Part shown: positions 17,064 through 28,700 of the stretch, one piece after another | How positions within the stretch are numbered: the first letter of the stretch is position 1 | Layout: every line of letters starts with the position of its first letter | DNA from: Nocardioides szechwanensis | GTDB taxonomy: Bacteria; Actinomycetota; Actinomycetes; Propionibacteriales; Nocardioidaceae | DNA length: 64,000 nt | NCBI RefSeq assembly: GCF_900103935.1 | Contig: NZ_FNIC01000001.1 | Coordinates: 629,203-693,202 of the forward strand | Direction: 5' to 3' | Program-made: the position numbers and the translations under genes | The notes under the pieces: model-generated | Database searches by the model: none | Told to the model about the DNA's origin: nothing | Seen by the model: the letters and a program-made list of their open reading frames with translations, nothing else

Positions 17064-18317
17064 GTGCGCATCGCCATGCTGTCCTACCGAAGCAAGCCCC
17101 ATTGCGGGGGCCAGGGGATCTACCTGCGCCACCTCAGCCGGGAGCTGACCAACTTGGGTCACACCGTCGAGGTGTTCTCGGGCCAGCCCTATCCCGAGCT
17201 CGACCCCGGGGTCACCCTCACCAAGGTGCCGAGCCTGGACCTCTACCGCGAACCCGACCCGTTCCGGGTCCCCAAGCTGCGTGAGTTCCGCGACCGCATC
17301 GACGTCGAGGAGTTCGCCACCATGTGCGCGGCCGGCTTCCCCGAGCCCAAGACCTACAGCTTGCGCGTCGCCCGGCTGCTGGCCGAGCGGAAGGGCGAGT
17401 TCGACATCGCCCACGACAACCAGGTGCTCGGCTACGGCATGCTCGACATCGAGAAGCTCGGGCTGCCGCTGATCACCACGGTGCACCACCCGATTACCTT
17501 CGACCGGCGTATCGACCTGAGCCAGACCCGCAACCCGTGGCGCAAGGTCACGCTGCGCCGCTGGTACGGCTTCCTGCGGATGCAGGGCAAGGTCGCCCGC
17601 CGCGCGCGCAAGATCCTCACGCCGTCCGAGACCTCCAAGCGCGACATCGCGAAGGACTTCGGGGTCGACCCCGCACGGATGCAGGTGATCCTGCTGGGCG
17701 TGGAGGACGGCTTCAAGCCGCCCACCGCGCCACGCGTGCCTGGCCGGATCATGGCCATGGCCAGCGCCGACGCCCCGATGAAGGGCATCGCCACCCTCCT
17801 GGAGGCGTTCGCCAAGCTCCGCACCGAGCGCGACGTCGAGTTGATCCTGGTCACCAAGCCGCAAGCCGGTGGCAAGACCGAGAAGCTCATCGAGCGGCTC
17901 TCCATCGGTGACTCCGTCCGCTTCGTGCACGGCATGAGCGACGTCGAGCTGGTCGACCTGATGGGTTCGGCGGAGGTGGCCTGTGTGCCGTCGCTCTACG
18001 AGGGCTTCTCGCTGCCGACCGCCGAGCTGATGGCCTGCGCCACCCCGCTGGTCGTGTCCCGCGCCGGCGCGATCCCCGAGGTCGTCGGCCCCGAGGGCCT
18101 CTGCGCCGAGGTGGTCACCCCCGGCGACGTGGGCGAGCTCAAGGCGGCCATCGAGGGCCTGCTCGACGACCCCGAGCGCCGCGCCGCCATGGGCGCCGCC
18201 GGCCGCCGGCGGGTCGAGGAGCTGTTCAGCTGGCGAGCCGTGGCCGCGACCGTCGCCACGGCGTACGAGGAAGTCATCGCCGACTTCGAGAAGGAGAAGC
18301 ACGTTGCTCACCGTTGA
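17064..18317 (+). CDS. Family 4 glycosyltransferase
   Basis: A 417-residue GT-B enzyme. N-terminal RIAMLSYRSKPHCGGQGIYLRHLSREL carries the Gly-rich acceptor-domain loop. SLYEGFSLPTAELMACATP (~312-330) holds the E-x7-E signature of retaining GT4 transferases, and the DAPMKGIATLLEAF segment precedes the donor domain. The start is GTG 17064, preceded by an AGAGAGGG-like site. It is the first of three overlapping genes (methyltransferase, toroid protein) transcribed away from kstR. Acceptor and sugar are unknown; the set looks like a dedicated pathway for a glycosylated lipid or envelope molecule. Confidence 0.82.
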   Translation: MRIAMLSYRSKPHCGGQGIYLRHLSRELTNLGHTVEVFSGQPYPELDPGVTLTKVPSLDLYREPDPFRVPKLREFRDRIDVEEFATMCAAGFPEPKTYSLRVARLLAERKGEFDIAHDNQVLGYGMLDIEKLGLPLITTVHHPITFDRRIDLSQTRNPWRKVTLRRWYGFLRMQGKVARRARKILTPSETSKRDIAKDFGVDPARMQVILLGVEDGFKPPTAPRVPGRIMAMASADAPMKGIATLLEAFAKLRTERDVELILVTKPQAGGKTEKLIERLSIGDSVRFVHGMSDVELVDLMGSAEVACVPSLYEGFSLPTAELMACATPLVVSRAGAIPEVVGPEGLCAEVVTPGDVGELKAAIEGLLDDPERRAAMGAAGRRRVEELFSWRAVAATVATAYEEVIADFEKEKHVAHR

Positions 18318-19080
18318 CTTCGAGCGCCTGGGACTCCGGGCCGGGGACCGCGTCCTCGACATGGGCTGCGGCGGCGGACGCCACGCCTTCGAGATGTACC
18401 GCCGCGGTGGTGACGTCGTCGCCTTCGACATGGACGCCGACGAGCTCGCCGGCGTGCTGGAGCTCTTCTCCGCGATGAAGGAGGCCGGCGAGGTGCCCCT
18501 GGGCGCCGAGGCCGACATCAAGCAGGGCGACGCGCTCCAGCTCCCGTTCGCCGACGGCGAGTTCGACCGGATCGTCGCCGCCGAGGTGCTCGAGCACATC
18601 CACGCCGACGTCGACGCGATCAAGGAGCTGGTCCGGGTGCTGCGGCCCGGCGGCACCATGGCCATCTCGGTGCCGCGGTGGCTGCCCGAGGTCGTCAACT
18701 GGAAGCTCTCCGACGACTACCACAACGCCGAGGGCGGCCACATCCGGATCTACACCGACCACGAGCTGGTCGACAAGGTCACCAAGGCCGGCCGCTTCAA
18801 CGACGGCACGCCGGGCGACGCGATGATCTACGAGGGCAAGGACTACGCCCACGGCCTGCACGCGCCGTACTGGTGGATCAAGTGCGCCGTCGGCGTCAAC
18901 AACGACGAGCACCCGCTCGCCAAGGCCTACCACAGGCTCCTGGTCTGGGAGATCATGAAGCAGCCCAAGACCCTGAAGCTCGCCGGCAAGGTGCTCGACC
19001 CGCTGATCGGCAAGAGCATGGTGCTCTACTTCCGCAAGCCCGAGCAGTCTCTGGCGGGCGATGTGGCGAGCGATGTCTGA
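18304..19080 (+). CDS. Class I SAM-dependent methyltransferase
   Basis: A 258-residue methyltransferase starting at TTG 18304, which overlaps the end of the glycosyltransferase by 14 nt. Motif I VLDMGCGGGRHAFE (~17-30), an acidic strand-2 end (DMDADE), LPFADGEFDRIVAAEVLEHI (~80-99) and the motif III-like RVLRPGGTMAISVPRW are all present. These are UbiE/Methyltransf_11-like. The C-terminal ~100 residues are a family-specific extension. The overlap with its neighbours implies translational coupling. Substrate unknown. Confidence 0.8.
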   Translation: MLTVDFERLGLRAGDRVLDMGCGGGRHAFEMYRRGGDVVAFDMDADELAGVLELFSAMKEAGEVPLGAEADIKQGDALQLPFADGEFDRIVAAEVLEHIHADVDAIKELVRVLRPGGTMAISVPRWLPEVVNWKLSDDYHNAEGGHIRIYTDHELVDKVTKAGRFNDGTPGDAMIYEGKDYAHGLHAPYWWIKCAVGVNNDEHPLAKAYHRLLVWEIMKQPKTLKLAGKVLDPLIGKSMVLYFRKPEQSLAGDVASDV

Positions 19081-20155
19081 CCCGCTCGCGCGCATCCCGT
19101 ACGTCGACGGCATCATCACCGCGTCGCAGGTCGCCGACTCGGCCGCCTCGATCGCGGCGATGCAGGAGCCGTCGGGCGCGATCCCGTGGACCGTCGGGGA
19201 GCACGTCGACATCTGGAACCACGTCGAGGGCGCCATGGCTCTTCTGGTGGGCGGACAGGTCGAGGCCGCCGAGGCGGCGTACGCCTGGATCCCCACGATG
19301 CAGCGCGAGGACGGCTCCTGGCCGATGAAGATCGTCAACGGCGTCGTCGACGACCCCCGCGGCGAGGTCAACATGTCGGCCTACTTCGCGGTCGGCCTCT
19401 GGCACCACTGGCTCGTACGCCGCGACATCGCGTTCGTGCAGCGCTTCTGGCCGTCGGTGCGGGCCGGCCTCGACTGGGTGGTCTCGCAGCAGGTGGCCTT
19501 CGGTGGCATCAACTGGACGCCCACGGAGTCGTTCTCGCTGCTCACCGGCTGCTCCAGCATCTACCACTCGCTGCGGGCCGGGGTGGCCCTCGCCGACCTG
19601 CTCGACGACCCGCAGCCGGAGTGGGAGCTGGCCGGCGGCCGGCTGGGCCACGCGCTGCGCGAGCACCCCGACCTGTTCGAGGACAAGTCGACCTACTCCA
19701 TGGACTGGTACTACCCGGTCCTCGGCGGTGCCGTGCGCGGGCGCAACGCCTTCGAGCTCATCGAGACCCGCTGGGACGACTTCGTCGTGCCCGGCATGGG
19801 CATCCGCTGCGTCGACACCAACCCCTGGGTGACCGGGGCCGAGACCTGCGAGCTCGCGATGGCGCTCGACACCCTGGGCGACCACCGGCGTGCGCTCAAG
19901 CTGCTCAGCGACATGCAGTTCCTGCGCGGCGAGGACGGCAAGTACTGGACCGGCTGGGTCTTCGGTGACGACGTCCACTGGCCGCACGAGCACACGACCT
20001 ACACCGCGGCCGCGGTGATCCTCGCCGTCGACGCGCTCGGGGAGACCCACGGGCACAGCACTGCCGGCTCCGGGATCATGCGCGGCACGTCGCTGGCGCC
20101 GCACTTCGCCGAGCTGATGCTCGAGTGTGAGTGCGCCGTGGGCGAGTCGGTGTAG
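19073..20155 (+). CDS. Alpha/alpha-toroid (prenyltransferase / squalene-cyclase-like) protein
   Basis: A 360-residue protein of the six-hairpin toroid superfamily, annotated in other genomes as prenyltransferase-like. QREDGSWPMK (~81-90) resembles the QW repeats of squalene-hopene cyclases. SPxxxY/GxxW-like helices recur (YFAVGLWHHW, DWVVSQQ, KYWTGWVF). The DxDD protonation motif of cyclases is not evident. The start is ATG 19073, overlapping the methyltransferase stop by 8 nt. It could act on a polyprenyl, terpenoid or glycan chain; glycoside hydrolase-like toroids are an alternative. The stop is followed at once by a double hairpin element. Confidence 0.68.
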   Translation: MSDPLARIPYVDGIITASQVADSAASIAAMQEPSGAIPWTVGEHVDIWNHVEGAMALLVGGQVEAAEAAYAWIPTMQREDGSWPMKIVNGVVDDPRGEVNMSAYFAVGLWHHWLVRRDIAFVQRFWPSVRAGLDWVVSQQVAFGGINWTPTESFSLLTGCSSIYHSLRAGVALADLLDDPQPEWELAGGRLGHALREHPDLFEDKSTYSMDWYYPVLGGAVRGRNAFELIETRWDDFVVPGMGIRCVDTNPWVTGAETCELAMALDTLGDHRRALKLLSDMQFLRGEDGKYWTGWVFGDDVHWPHEHTTYTAAAVILAVDALGETHGHSTAGSGIMRGTSLAPHFAELMLECECAVGESV

Positions 20156-20160
20156 CGACC

Positions 20161-22986
<2,826 letters not shown>

Positions 22987-22990
<4 letters not shown>

Positions 22991-25386
22991 CCCTGGTCGA
23001 GCAACGGCAACGAGATCCGTACGACGGTCCCCTCGTCGAGGCGTGAGGTCACCGTGACCTCGCCCCGGTGGGCCTCCACGATGGAGCGCACGATCGCCAG
23101 CCCGAGGCCGCTGCCGGGGATCGAGGCCTGGACCGCGCTGCTGGCCCGGAAGAACCGCTCGAACAGATGGCTCTGCTCGTCGGCCGGGATCCCGATGCCG
23201 GAGTCCTCGACCGTGACGACGGCTCGACCGGGCTCGTCGGGCGGGTCCCCCTGGAGGGTGACCCGGACGACGCCTCCGCCCAGCGTGAACTTGAGCGCGT
23301 TGGCGACGACGTTGACGAGGGCTCGCTCGAGCTGGTTGGCGTCTCCCATGACGCGGGCCGTGGGTCCGTCCGGCTGGTCCACCACCATCGACACCCCCAG
23401 TGGGCACAGCGGCTCGGTGGTCTCGACGGTGCGGACGACGATGTCGCGCAGGTCGACCACGGTGTGGTGGGTGTCGTCGGTCAGCGACTCCACCCGGGAG
23501 AGCGTGAGGGTGTTCTCGATCAGGCCCAGGAGCCGCTGCCCGGCGCGGCTGCCCCGCCGCAGCAGCTCACGCTGCCGGTCGTTGACCGGACCGACCACCT
23601 CGGTGGACAGCAATTCGTTGACGCCCATGATGCTCGTCATCGGCGTGCGCAGCTCGTGGCTCACGGTCGCGAGGAACTCCGACTTCGACCGGTCGAGCCG
23701 CTCGAGCTCGTCGACGGCCTGGCGCTCCTTGTCGAGTGCCGCCCGCAGCGCCTCCTGGGCCTGGGTGCGCTCGGTGACGTCCTCGCTCACCTGGAGGTAG
23801 CCCAGCAGTCGTCCGCCGGCGTCGCGCATCGGCGTGACGTTGACACTCATCCGCAGCCGGCGGCCGTCGGCGCCGACGTGGGTCCAGTCGCCCGAGGTGG
23901 GGGCGTCGTGCTCCATCTCGTCGGCTCGCGCCCGCAGCTCGTCGGCGTCGTACAGGTCGACCAGGTGGCGGCGACCTACCAGGGCGGCGGGCTGGTAGCC
24001 CAATAGCTGCTCGGCTCCCTTGTTGACGTAGGCGATGAGGCCGTCACGGTCGGTCGCGATGATCGAGGTGCCGGTGGTGGCGGACAGGAGAGCCGCGTTG
24101 AAGTCCCGCTCCTGCTCGAGATCGCGCTGCGCCGCCCGGTGCTCGGTCAGGTCGACCAGCTGGGCCACGATCAGGTCGCCGGACGAGGTGTCGGGCACCC
24201 AGGACAGGGCGATCCGCACGCAGCGCGCGGGCTCGGCCTCGACCGTCAGCTCGCGCTCCCAGCTGGTGCTCCGGCCGTCGATCATCTCGCGGGCGGCGTC
24301 GACCACGGTGGTCCCGTGCGGACCAAGTGCCTCGGCCCAATGCCGGCCCAGGAGGTCGTCGCGCCCGATGCCGAGGAGGTCGCCCGCGGGCTCGTTGAGG
24401 TCGAGCACCCGCAGACCGTCGTCTGCAGGGCTCAGGAGCAGGGTGCCGATGACCGACTCCGTGAGGCTGCGCCGGTAGGTTTCGCCCACGGCGACGGCCT
24501 CGCGGAGGGCGGCTCGTCGTTGGCTCACGTTGAGGGCCAGCGGCAAGGACACGAGCGCGATGACCACGAGGTCGAGCTGGATGAGGGCGGCCTGGGCCGA
24601 GTTCGTCAGGTCCGCCCCGGTGCCGAACGGGCCGCCGCCCTGGGCCGTGAGCACGGTGACCAGCAGGCCGGCTGCCAGGGCTTCGGCCGCGAGAGCCCGC
24701 GGCGAGAGCACCTGAGCGCCCCACACCAGCAGCGGCAGGGGCAGGAACGAGAGCGGGAGCGACTGGCTGGTGTGGTGGATGGCTGCGAACGCCACGAGGG
24801 TGGAGACGACCTGGATCACCTGGATGGCCCGCGTGCCCTCGGTCAGGCTGGCCCTGGGGTCGCCCACGAACAGCGCCAGCGGCACGATGAGCAGGCTCGC
24901 GGCGCCGTGGGCGGCAGTGACGCTGGTCCACGTCTCGACGAAGTCGCCGTCAAGCCTGACGGCGACCAACGTGCCGGCGCACGTGCCGGAGGACGCCGCT
25001 CCGGCCGCGATGGCCAGCAGCAGCCGGGGCAGGTCTTCGGGCGCACGCAGCAGGGGGCGCCCATGACGTCGTACCCCGAGCAGGGCGACCAGCACCAGGC
25101 TCTCGGAGGCGTTGGAGACGCCGAAGAGAAGCCCGACGTCGAGGTCGCGGCCGGCCACGACGTTGGCCATCCCGGTCACCACGACGATCCCTGCGAGGAG
25201 CGCCACCCAGTAGCGCGGCGGGCTCAGGAGAACCATCGCCGACCCGAGCCCACCGGCGGGCCACCAGACCGCCACGTCGGAGCCCTCGGGGGCGAAGTAC
25301 ACCGTGAGGACGCACAACCAGAAGATCACGACGTAGCAGAGCGCGATCAGAACCAGCCGACGCGCGAAAGCCGGGTCGTGGGTCAC
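22987..25386 (-). CDS. MASE1-PAS-PAS hybrid-membrane sensor histidine kinase
   Basis: A 799-residue kinase. The N-terminal ~1-290 is an eight-helix MASE1-like sensor domain (FWLCVLTVYFAPEGSDVAVWWPAGG near the start). A first PAS-like region is at ~305-420, a second PAS/PAC at ~430-550 (GTSIIATDRDGLIAYVNKGAEQLLGY), a coiled-coil at ~550-575, HisKA with SHELRTPMTSI at ~580-590, and HATPase_c with NALKF, DSGIGIP, LFERFFR and GSGLGLAIV to ~795. GTG 25386 overlaps the response regulator stop. The signal is unknown; MASE1 domains sense small molecules or membrane state. It is boxed between KstR-controlled genes but no KstR box precedes its operon. Confidence 0.88.
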
Positions 25387-25757
25387 GAAGCGCGTCCGCG
25401 CAGCAGGGTGTCGACCGCCCGCGTGAGGGACTTGATGTTGAACGGCTTGGTGGCGTAGGTGTCGGCACCCGCGGCGAGGCCGGCCGCGATGTCGTCGGGG
25501 TCGCCCATGGCCGAGAGCATCAGGATCAGCGGCTCGGGCGCCGGGGGAGTCGCACGGACGCGCCGGGCGACCTCGAGCCCCGACATCTGCGGCATCGAGA
25601 CGTCGAGGACCATCAGGTCGACCGGCTCCGCCGCGAGTACGTCGAGCGCCTCCGGACCGTCGGAGGCGGTGAGGATCTCGTGGCCGGCGACGCCGAGGGC
25701 GATCGACAGGAGCTCTCGGATGTCTTCGTCGTCGTCGACGACCAGCAGACGTGCCAT
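25383..25757 (-). CDS. Single-domain response regulator
   Basis: A 124-residue receiver with no output domain. The acidic pocket is in VVDDDED, the phospho-acceptor Asp in LMVLDVSMPQMSG (~50), then Ser/Thr in MLSAMGDP and Lys in ATKPFN (~104). ATG 25757 has GGAGGAGC just upstream. It is coupled to the downstream kinase by a 4-nt overlap, so they form a two-component pair. Without a DNA-binding domain, it presumably acts by protein contact or feeds a phosphorelay. Confidence 0.88.
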   Translation of the reverse strand: MARLLVVDDDEDIRELLSIALGVAGHEILTASDGPEALDVLAAEPVDLMVLDVSMPQMSGLEVARRVRATPPAPEPLILMLSAMGDPDDIAAGLAAGADTYATKPFNIKSLTRAVDTLLRGRAS

Positions 25758-25816
25758 GTGCTCCTCCTCACGTCTTCCGCCCGAGCGTAGACCAGTGCCT
25801 CCCTCGGGCCCACGAC

Positions 25817-27049
25817 CTAGGAGGGCGAGTGCTCGCGGCGGTACTGGTTCCAGTGCCAGTGGAGGTAGCGGTCGATCGCGCGGACGATGTGGGACGAGCG
25901 GATCGAGGGGAAGACGTCGAAGGCGTGCTGCGCGCCGGGGAGCTCGGCGTAGACGACGGTGCGCTTGGACACCTGGCGCAGCTTCTCGACGAAGAGCCGG
26001 GCCTGCTCGACGTGGACCAGCGTGTCGTGGGCGCCGTGGAGCACGAAGAAGTCGGGGGCGTCCGGCGTGATGCGCAGGATCGGCGAGGCGGCCTCGAACG
26101 CCTCGGGGTGGTCGTCCCACCTCGTCTTCAGGACCCGCTTGGACAGGAAGTGGTCGCGCATCATCGCGGCGCTCTTGATCCCCGTGGAGCCGGCGAAGTC
26201 GTAGACGCCGTAGTGGGGCACGGCGCACTGCACGCTGGTGTCGGCGTCCTCGAAGCCCGGCTGCCAGTCGCGGTCGCCGGCGGTGAGCGCGGCGAGGGCG
26301 GTCAGGTGCCCGCCCGCGGAGCCACCGGTGATCGCGATGTAGTCGGGGTTGCCGCCGTACGACGCGATGTGCTCGCGGATCCACGCGATCGACTGCTTCA
26401 CGTCGATCACGTGGGCAGGGAACGGGTCGCGCGGCGCGAGGCGGTAGTTGATCGCCACGCACACCCAGCCCTTGGCTGCCATGTGCTGCATCAGGGGGAT
26501 GCCCTGCTGGTCCTTGTTGCCGATCGTCCAGCCGCCCCCGTGGACCTGCAGCAGCACCGGGGCTCCCTCGACCGGGCGCCCCGCCGGGAGGTAGACGTCG
26601 AGCAGCCCGCGCTTCCCGTGCTCGTTGAAGGCGATGTTGCGCTCGACGCGGACCTCCTTGCTGCGCATCCGGAACGGGTAGACGAGCTTGCGCCACGGCA
26701 CGGCCAGGTCGGCGGGCGTGGGAGCCGCGTCGAGCTGCTCGACGTAGTCGACGCCGAGCGCGTCGGTCAGGGCGCTCTCCGCCTCGTGCTGTACGTCACG
26801 TGCCTGCTTGATCAGGTAGGCCAGGCCGGCGGCGCTGGCGCCGGCCAGGGCGAGAGCTAGCGGGTCCCGGGGCTGACGGCGGGTGTGGGTCGCCGTGTCG
26901 GCGACCGTGAGCGCGAGCACCTGCGGGGCGAGCTCGCCGGTCAGCCACCCGGCGAAGAACGCCGGGATGCCGACCCGGAACCCGGGCAGCGGACGGATGG
27001 CGTTGGCGGTGAGGGCGGCGATGACGGCCTGCCGGCGGAGGAAGCCCAT
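25817..27049 (-). CDS. Alpha/beta hydrolase, HSL/LipC-like esterase
   Basis: A 410-residue esterase. A hydrophobic N-terminal ~1-100 with possible membrane association is followed by the hydrolase core: oxyanion motif VHGGGWTIG (~179-187), nucleophile GGSAGG (~253-258), Asp in VLHGAHDTLV and His in GAQHAFD. The layout is like the LipC/LipQ type carboxylesterases of mycobacteria. ATG 27049 is 6 nt after a -10 like TAGCCT (27061-27056, minus strand), indicating a leaderless mRNA. The KstR box at 27073-27086 lies just upstream, so hydrolysis of sterol esters or storage lipids is a reasonable role. Confidence 0.8.
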   Translation of the reverse strand: MGFLRRQAVIAALTANAIRPLPGFRVGIPAFFAGWLTGELAPQVLALTVADTATHTRRQPRDPLALALAGASAAGLAYLIKQARDVQHEAESALTDALGVDYVEQLDAAPTPADLAVPWRKLVYPFRMRSKEVRVERNIAFNEHGKRGLLDVYLPAGRPVEGAPVLLQVHGGGWTIGNKDQQGIPLMQHMAAKGWVCVAINYRLAPRDPFPAHVIDVKQSIAWIREHIASYGGNPDYIAITGGSAGGHLTALAALTAGDRDWQPGFEDADTSVQCAVPHYGVYDFAGSTGIKSAAMMRDHFLSKRVLKTRWDDHPEAFEAASPILRITPDAPDFFVLHGAHDTLVHVEQARLFVEKLRQVSKRTVVYAELPGAQHAFDVFPSIRSSHIVRAIDRYLHWHWNQYRREHSPS

Positions 27050-27072
27050 AACACCAGGCTAGTCGAGTCGTT

Positions 27073-27086
27073 TAGAACACGTTCCA
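27073..27086. promoter_or_regulatory. KstR box 1 of a tandem pair
   Basis: TAGAACACGTTCCA is an exact match to TnnAACnnGTTnnA, midway in the 75-bp divergent region between the esterase and the WS/DGAT gene. It lies near the -35 position of the leftward leaderless promoter. Confidence 0.82.
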
Positions 27087-27087
27087 C

Positions 27088-27101
27088 TAGAACCTGTTTC
27101 C
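27088..27101. promoter_or_regulatory. KstR box 2 of a tandem pair, with WS/DGAT promoter
   Basis: TAGAACCTGTTTCC matches the KstR consensus except for the last A, and follows box 1 by one base. Downstream TAGGAT (27113-27118) is a -10 positioned 6 nt before ATG 27125, so the WS/DGAT mRNA is predicted to be leaderless, with this box at roughly -37 to -24. Confidence 0.68.
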
Positions 27102-27124
27102 TCGGTCAACCCTAGGATGCCCCC

Positions 27125-28573
27125 ATGGACCGCCTGTCCGGACTCGACGCCAGCTTCCTCTACCTGGAGACGCCGGCCCAGCTCATGCACGTGTGCGGCC
27201 TGATCGTCCTCGATCCCAGCACCATGCCGACGCCGTACTCCTTCGAGGGGATGCAGCAGGCGATCGACCAGCAGGTGCGCGACGTCCCGGCGTTCACCCG
27301 CAAGCTGCGCCGGGTGCCGCTGGGCCTCGACCACCCGATCTGGGTGAAGGACAAGCAGTACGACATCGAGCGCCACGTGCACCGGCTCGCACTGCCGCAG
27401 CCGGGCGGCTACAAGGAGCTCGTCTCGCTCGCCTCGCACCTGGCGGCGCTGCCGCTCGACCGGTCGCGGCCGCTGTGGGAGATGTGGGTCATCGAGGGCT
27501 ACGAGGGTGGCGACAAGGTCGTGATCTTCTCGAAGATGCACCACGCCACGGTCGACGGCGTCTCCGGCTCCAACCTGATCTCGCATCTGTGCGCCCTCGA
27601 GCCCGACGCGGCTCCGCTCGCGCTCGGTCCCAAGGAGGAGTACGGCCGCGAGCCCGGCGCCCGAGAGCTCCTCGGACGCGCGCTGGTCAGCAACGTCACC
27701 CGGCCGATCAACGCCGTCAGGATCGTGGCCCCGACCGCCCAGACCCTGGCCAAGACGATCAGCCGCGCCCGCGCCGGTACGGCGATGGCCGCACCGCTGA
27801 CCGCGCCCCGCACGTCGTTCAACGGCACCATCACCAGCCACCGCACGATCGGCGTGGTTGACCTCGACCTCGAGGACATCCGCGCGGTCAAGACCGCCAC
27901 CGGGACGACCGTCAACGACGTCCTGCTCGCCATCTCCGGGGGTGCGCTGCGCGCCTACCTCGAGGAGCGCGGTGAGCTGCCCGAGAGCTCGCTGCTGGCC
28001 TCCGTGCCCGTGAGCGTGCGCGAGCAGTCGCGCCGCAACACCGGCGCCAACAAGGTGTCGTCGCTGTTCGCCAAGCTCGGCACCGACGTCGAGGACCCGC
28101 TCGAGCGGCTCGAGGAGATGGCTGACTCCAACCGCAACGCCAAGGAGCACCACAACGCGATCAGTGCCGACTCGCTCCAGGACTGGGCGGAGTTCGCGGC
28201 ACCCCGCACGTTCGGCCTCGCCGTACGCGCCTATGCCGGGCTGCGGCTGGCCGAGAAGCACCCGGTCGTGCACAACCTGGTCATCTCCAACGTGCCCGGG
28301 CCGCCGATCCCGCTCTACTTCATGGGCGCCCAGATCGTCGGGCTCTACCCGCTGGGCCCGGTCTTCCACGGCGCCGGCGTCAACATCACCGTGATGTCCA
28401 ACAACGGCCGGATCCACGTCGGGGTGATCGCGTGTCGTGAGTCGATGCCCGACGTCGAGGCGCTCGTACGCCACTTCCCGACCGAGCTGGCCAAGCTCAA
28501 CGAAGGCATCCGCGCCCGCGAGGCTGCCACCCCCATCACCAAGAACACCAGGAAGGCTCGCGCCAAGAGCTAG
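27125..28573 (+). CDS. WS/DGAT wax ester synthase / diacylglycerol acyltransferase
   Basis: A 482-residue bifunctional-type acyltransferase. The condensation motif HHATVDGVSG (~139-148), the N-terminal LSGLDASFLYLET that opens this family, and NVPGPPIPLYFMGA near 388 are diagnostic. It transfers acyl-CoA to diacylglycerol or long-chain alcohols to make triacylglycerol or wax ester, typically on membrane or lipid-body surfaces. Length matches Tgs/Ws family members (450-490). Tandem KstR boxes before it link storage-lipid synthesis to sterol degradation, and a double hairpin follows the stop codon. Confidence 0.87.
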   Translation: MDRLSGLDASFLYLETPAQLMHVCGLIVLDPSTMPTPYSFEGMQQAIDQQVRDVPAFTRKLRRVPLGLDHPIWVKDKQYDIERHVHRLALPQPGGYKELVSLASHLAALPLDRSRPLWEMWVIEGYEGGDKVVIFSKMHHATVDGVSGSNLISHLCALEPDAAPLALGPKEEYGREPGARELLGRALVSNVTRPINAVRIVAPTAQTLAKTISRARAGTAMAAPLTAPRTSFNGTITSHRTIGVVDLDLEDIRAVKTATGTTVNDVLLAISGGALRAYLEERGELPESSLLASVPVSVREQSRRNTGANKVSSLFAKLGTDVEDPLERLEEMADSNRNAKEHHNAISADSLQDWAEFAAPRTFGLAVRAYAGLRLAEKHPVVHNLVISNVPGPPIPLYFMGAQIVGLYPLGPVFHGAGVNITVMSNNGRIHVGVIACRESMPDVEALVRHFPTELAKLNEGIRAREAATPITKNTRKARAKS

Positions 28574-28574
28574 C

Positions 28575-28624
28575 GGGAGTACGAGCGCAGCGAGTACTCC
28601 CAATGGAGTGACGAAGCAACTCCA
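28575..28624. repeat. 50-bp double-hairpin element, copy 2
   Basis: GGGAGTAC and GTACTCCC (28575-28582, 28594-28601) form the first stem, identical to copy 1. The second stem is TGGAGT with ACTCCA (28604-28609, 28619-28624) and a longer central part. It begins 1 nt after the WS/DGAT stop codon. Confidence 0.78.
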
Positions 28625-28627
28625 CGT

Positions 28628-28644
28628 TGACCCGCCCGAAACTG
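28628..28644 (+). repeat. Half copy of the palindromic repeat
   Basis: TGACCCGCCCGAAACTG repeats the left arm of the palindrome at 28659-28687. Including flanks, 18 bases are shared between 28624-28641 and 28655-28672, a direct repeat with 31-nt period. It looks like a partly duplicated or decayed unit. Confidence 0.6.
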
Positions 28645-28651
28645 ACCGCAA

Positions 28652-28694
28652 AACACGTTGACCCGCCCGAAAGTTTCGGGCGGGTCAACGTGTT
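28652..28694. repeat. Perfect 43-bp palindrome containing the 29-bp repeat, copy 2
   Basis: The 21-base arms (28652-28672 and 28674-28694) are exact reverse complements around G28673. The inner 29 bp (28659-28687, TGACCCGCCC to GGGCGGGTCA) is the repeat unit also seen at 16180 and 61335. It lies between the WS/DGAT and hydrolase 3' ends, 7 nt before the hydrolase stop, and should terminate transcription in both directions. Confidence 0.82.
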
Positions 28695-28700
28695 ATTGGC

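Noticed and set aside
28652..28694. AACACGTT and AACGTGTT cores as extra KstR sites
   Set aside because: Both lack the flanking T and A of TnnAACnnGTTnnA, lie between convergent 3' ends and are explained by the palindrome.
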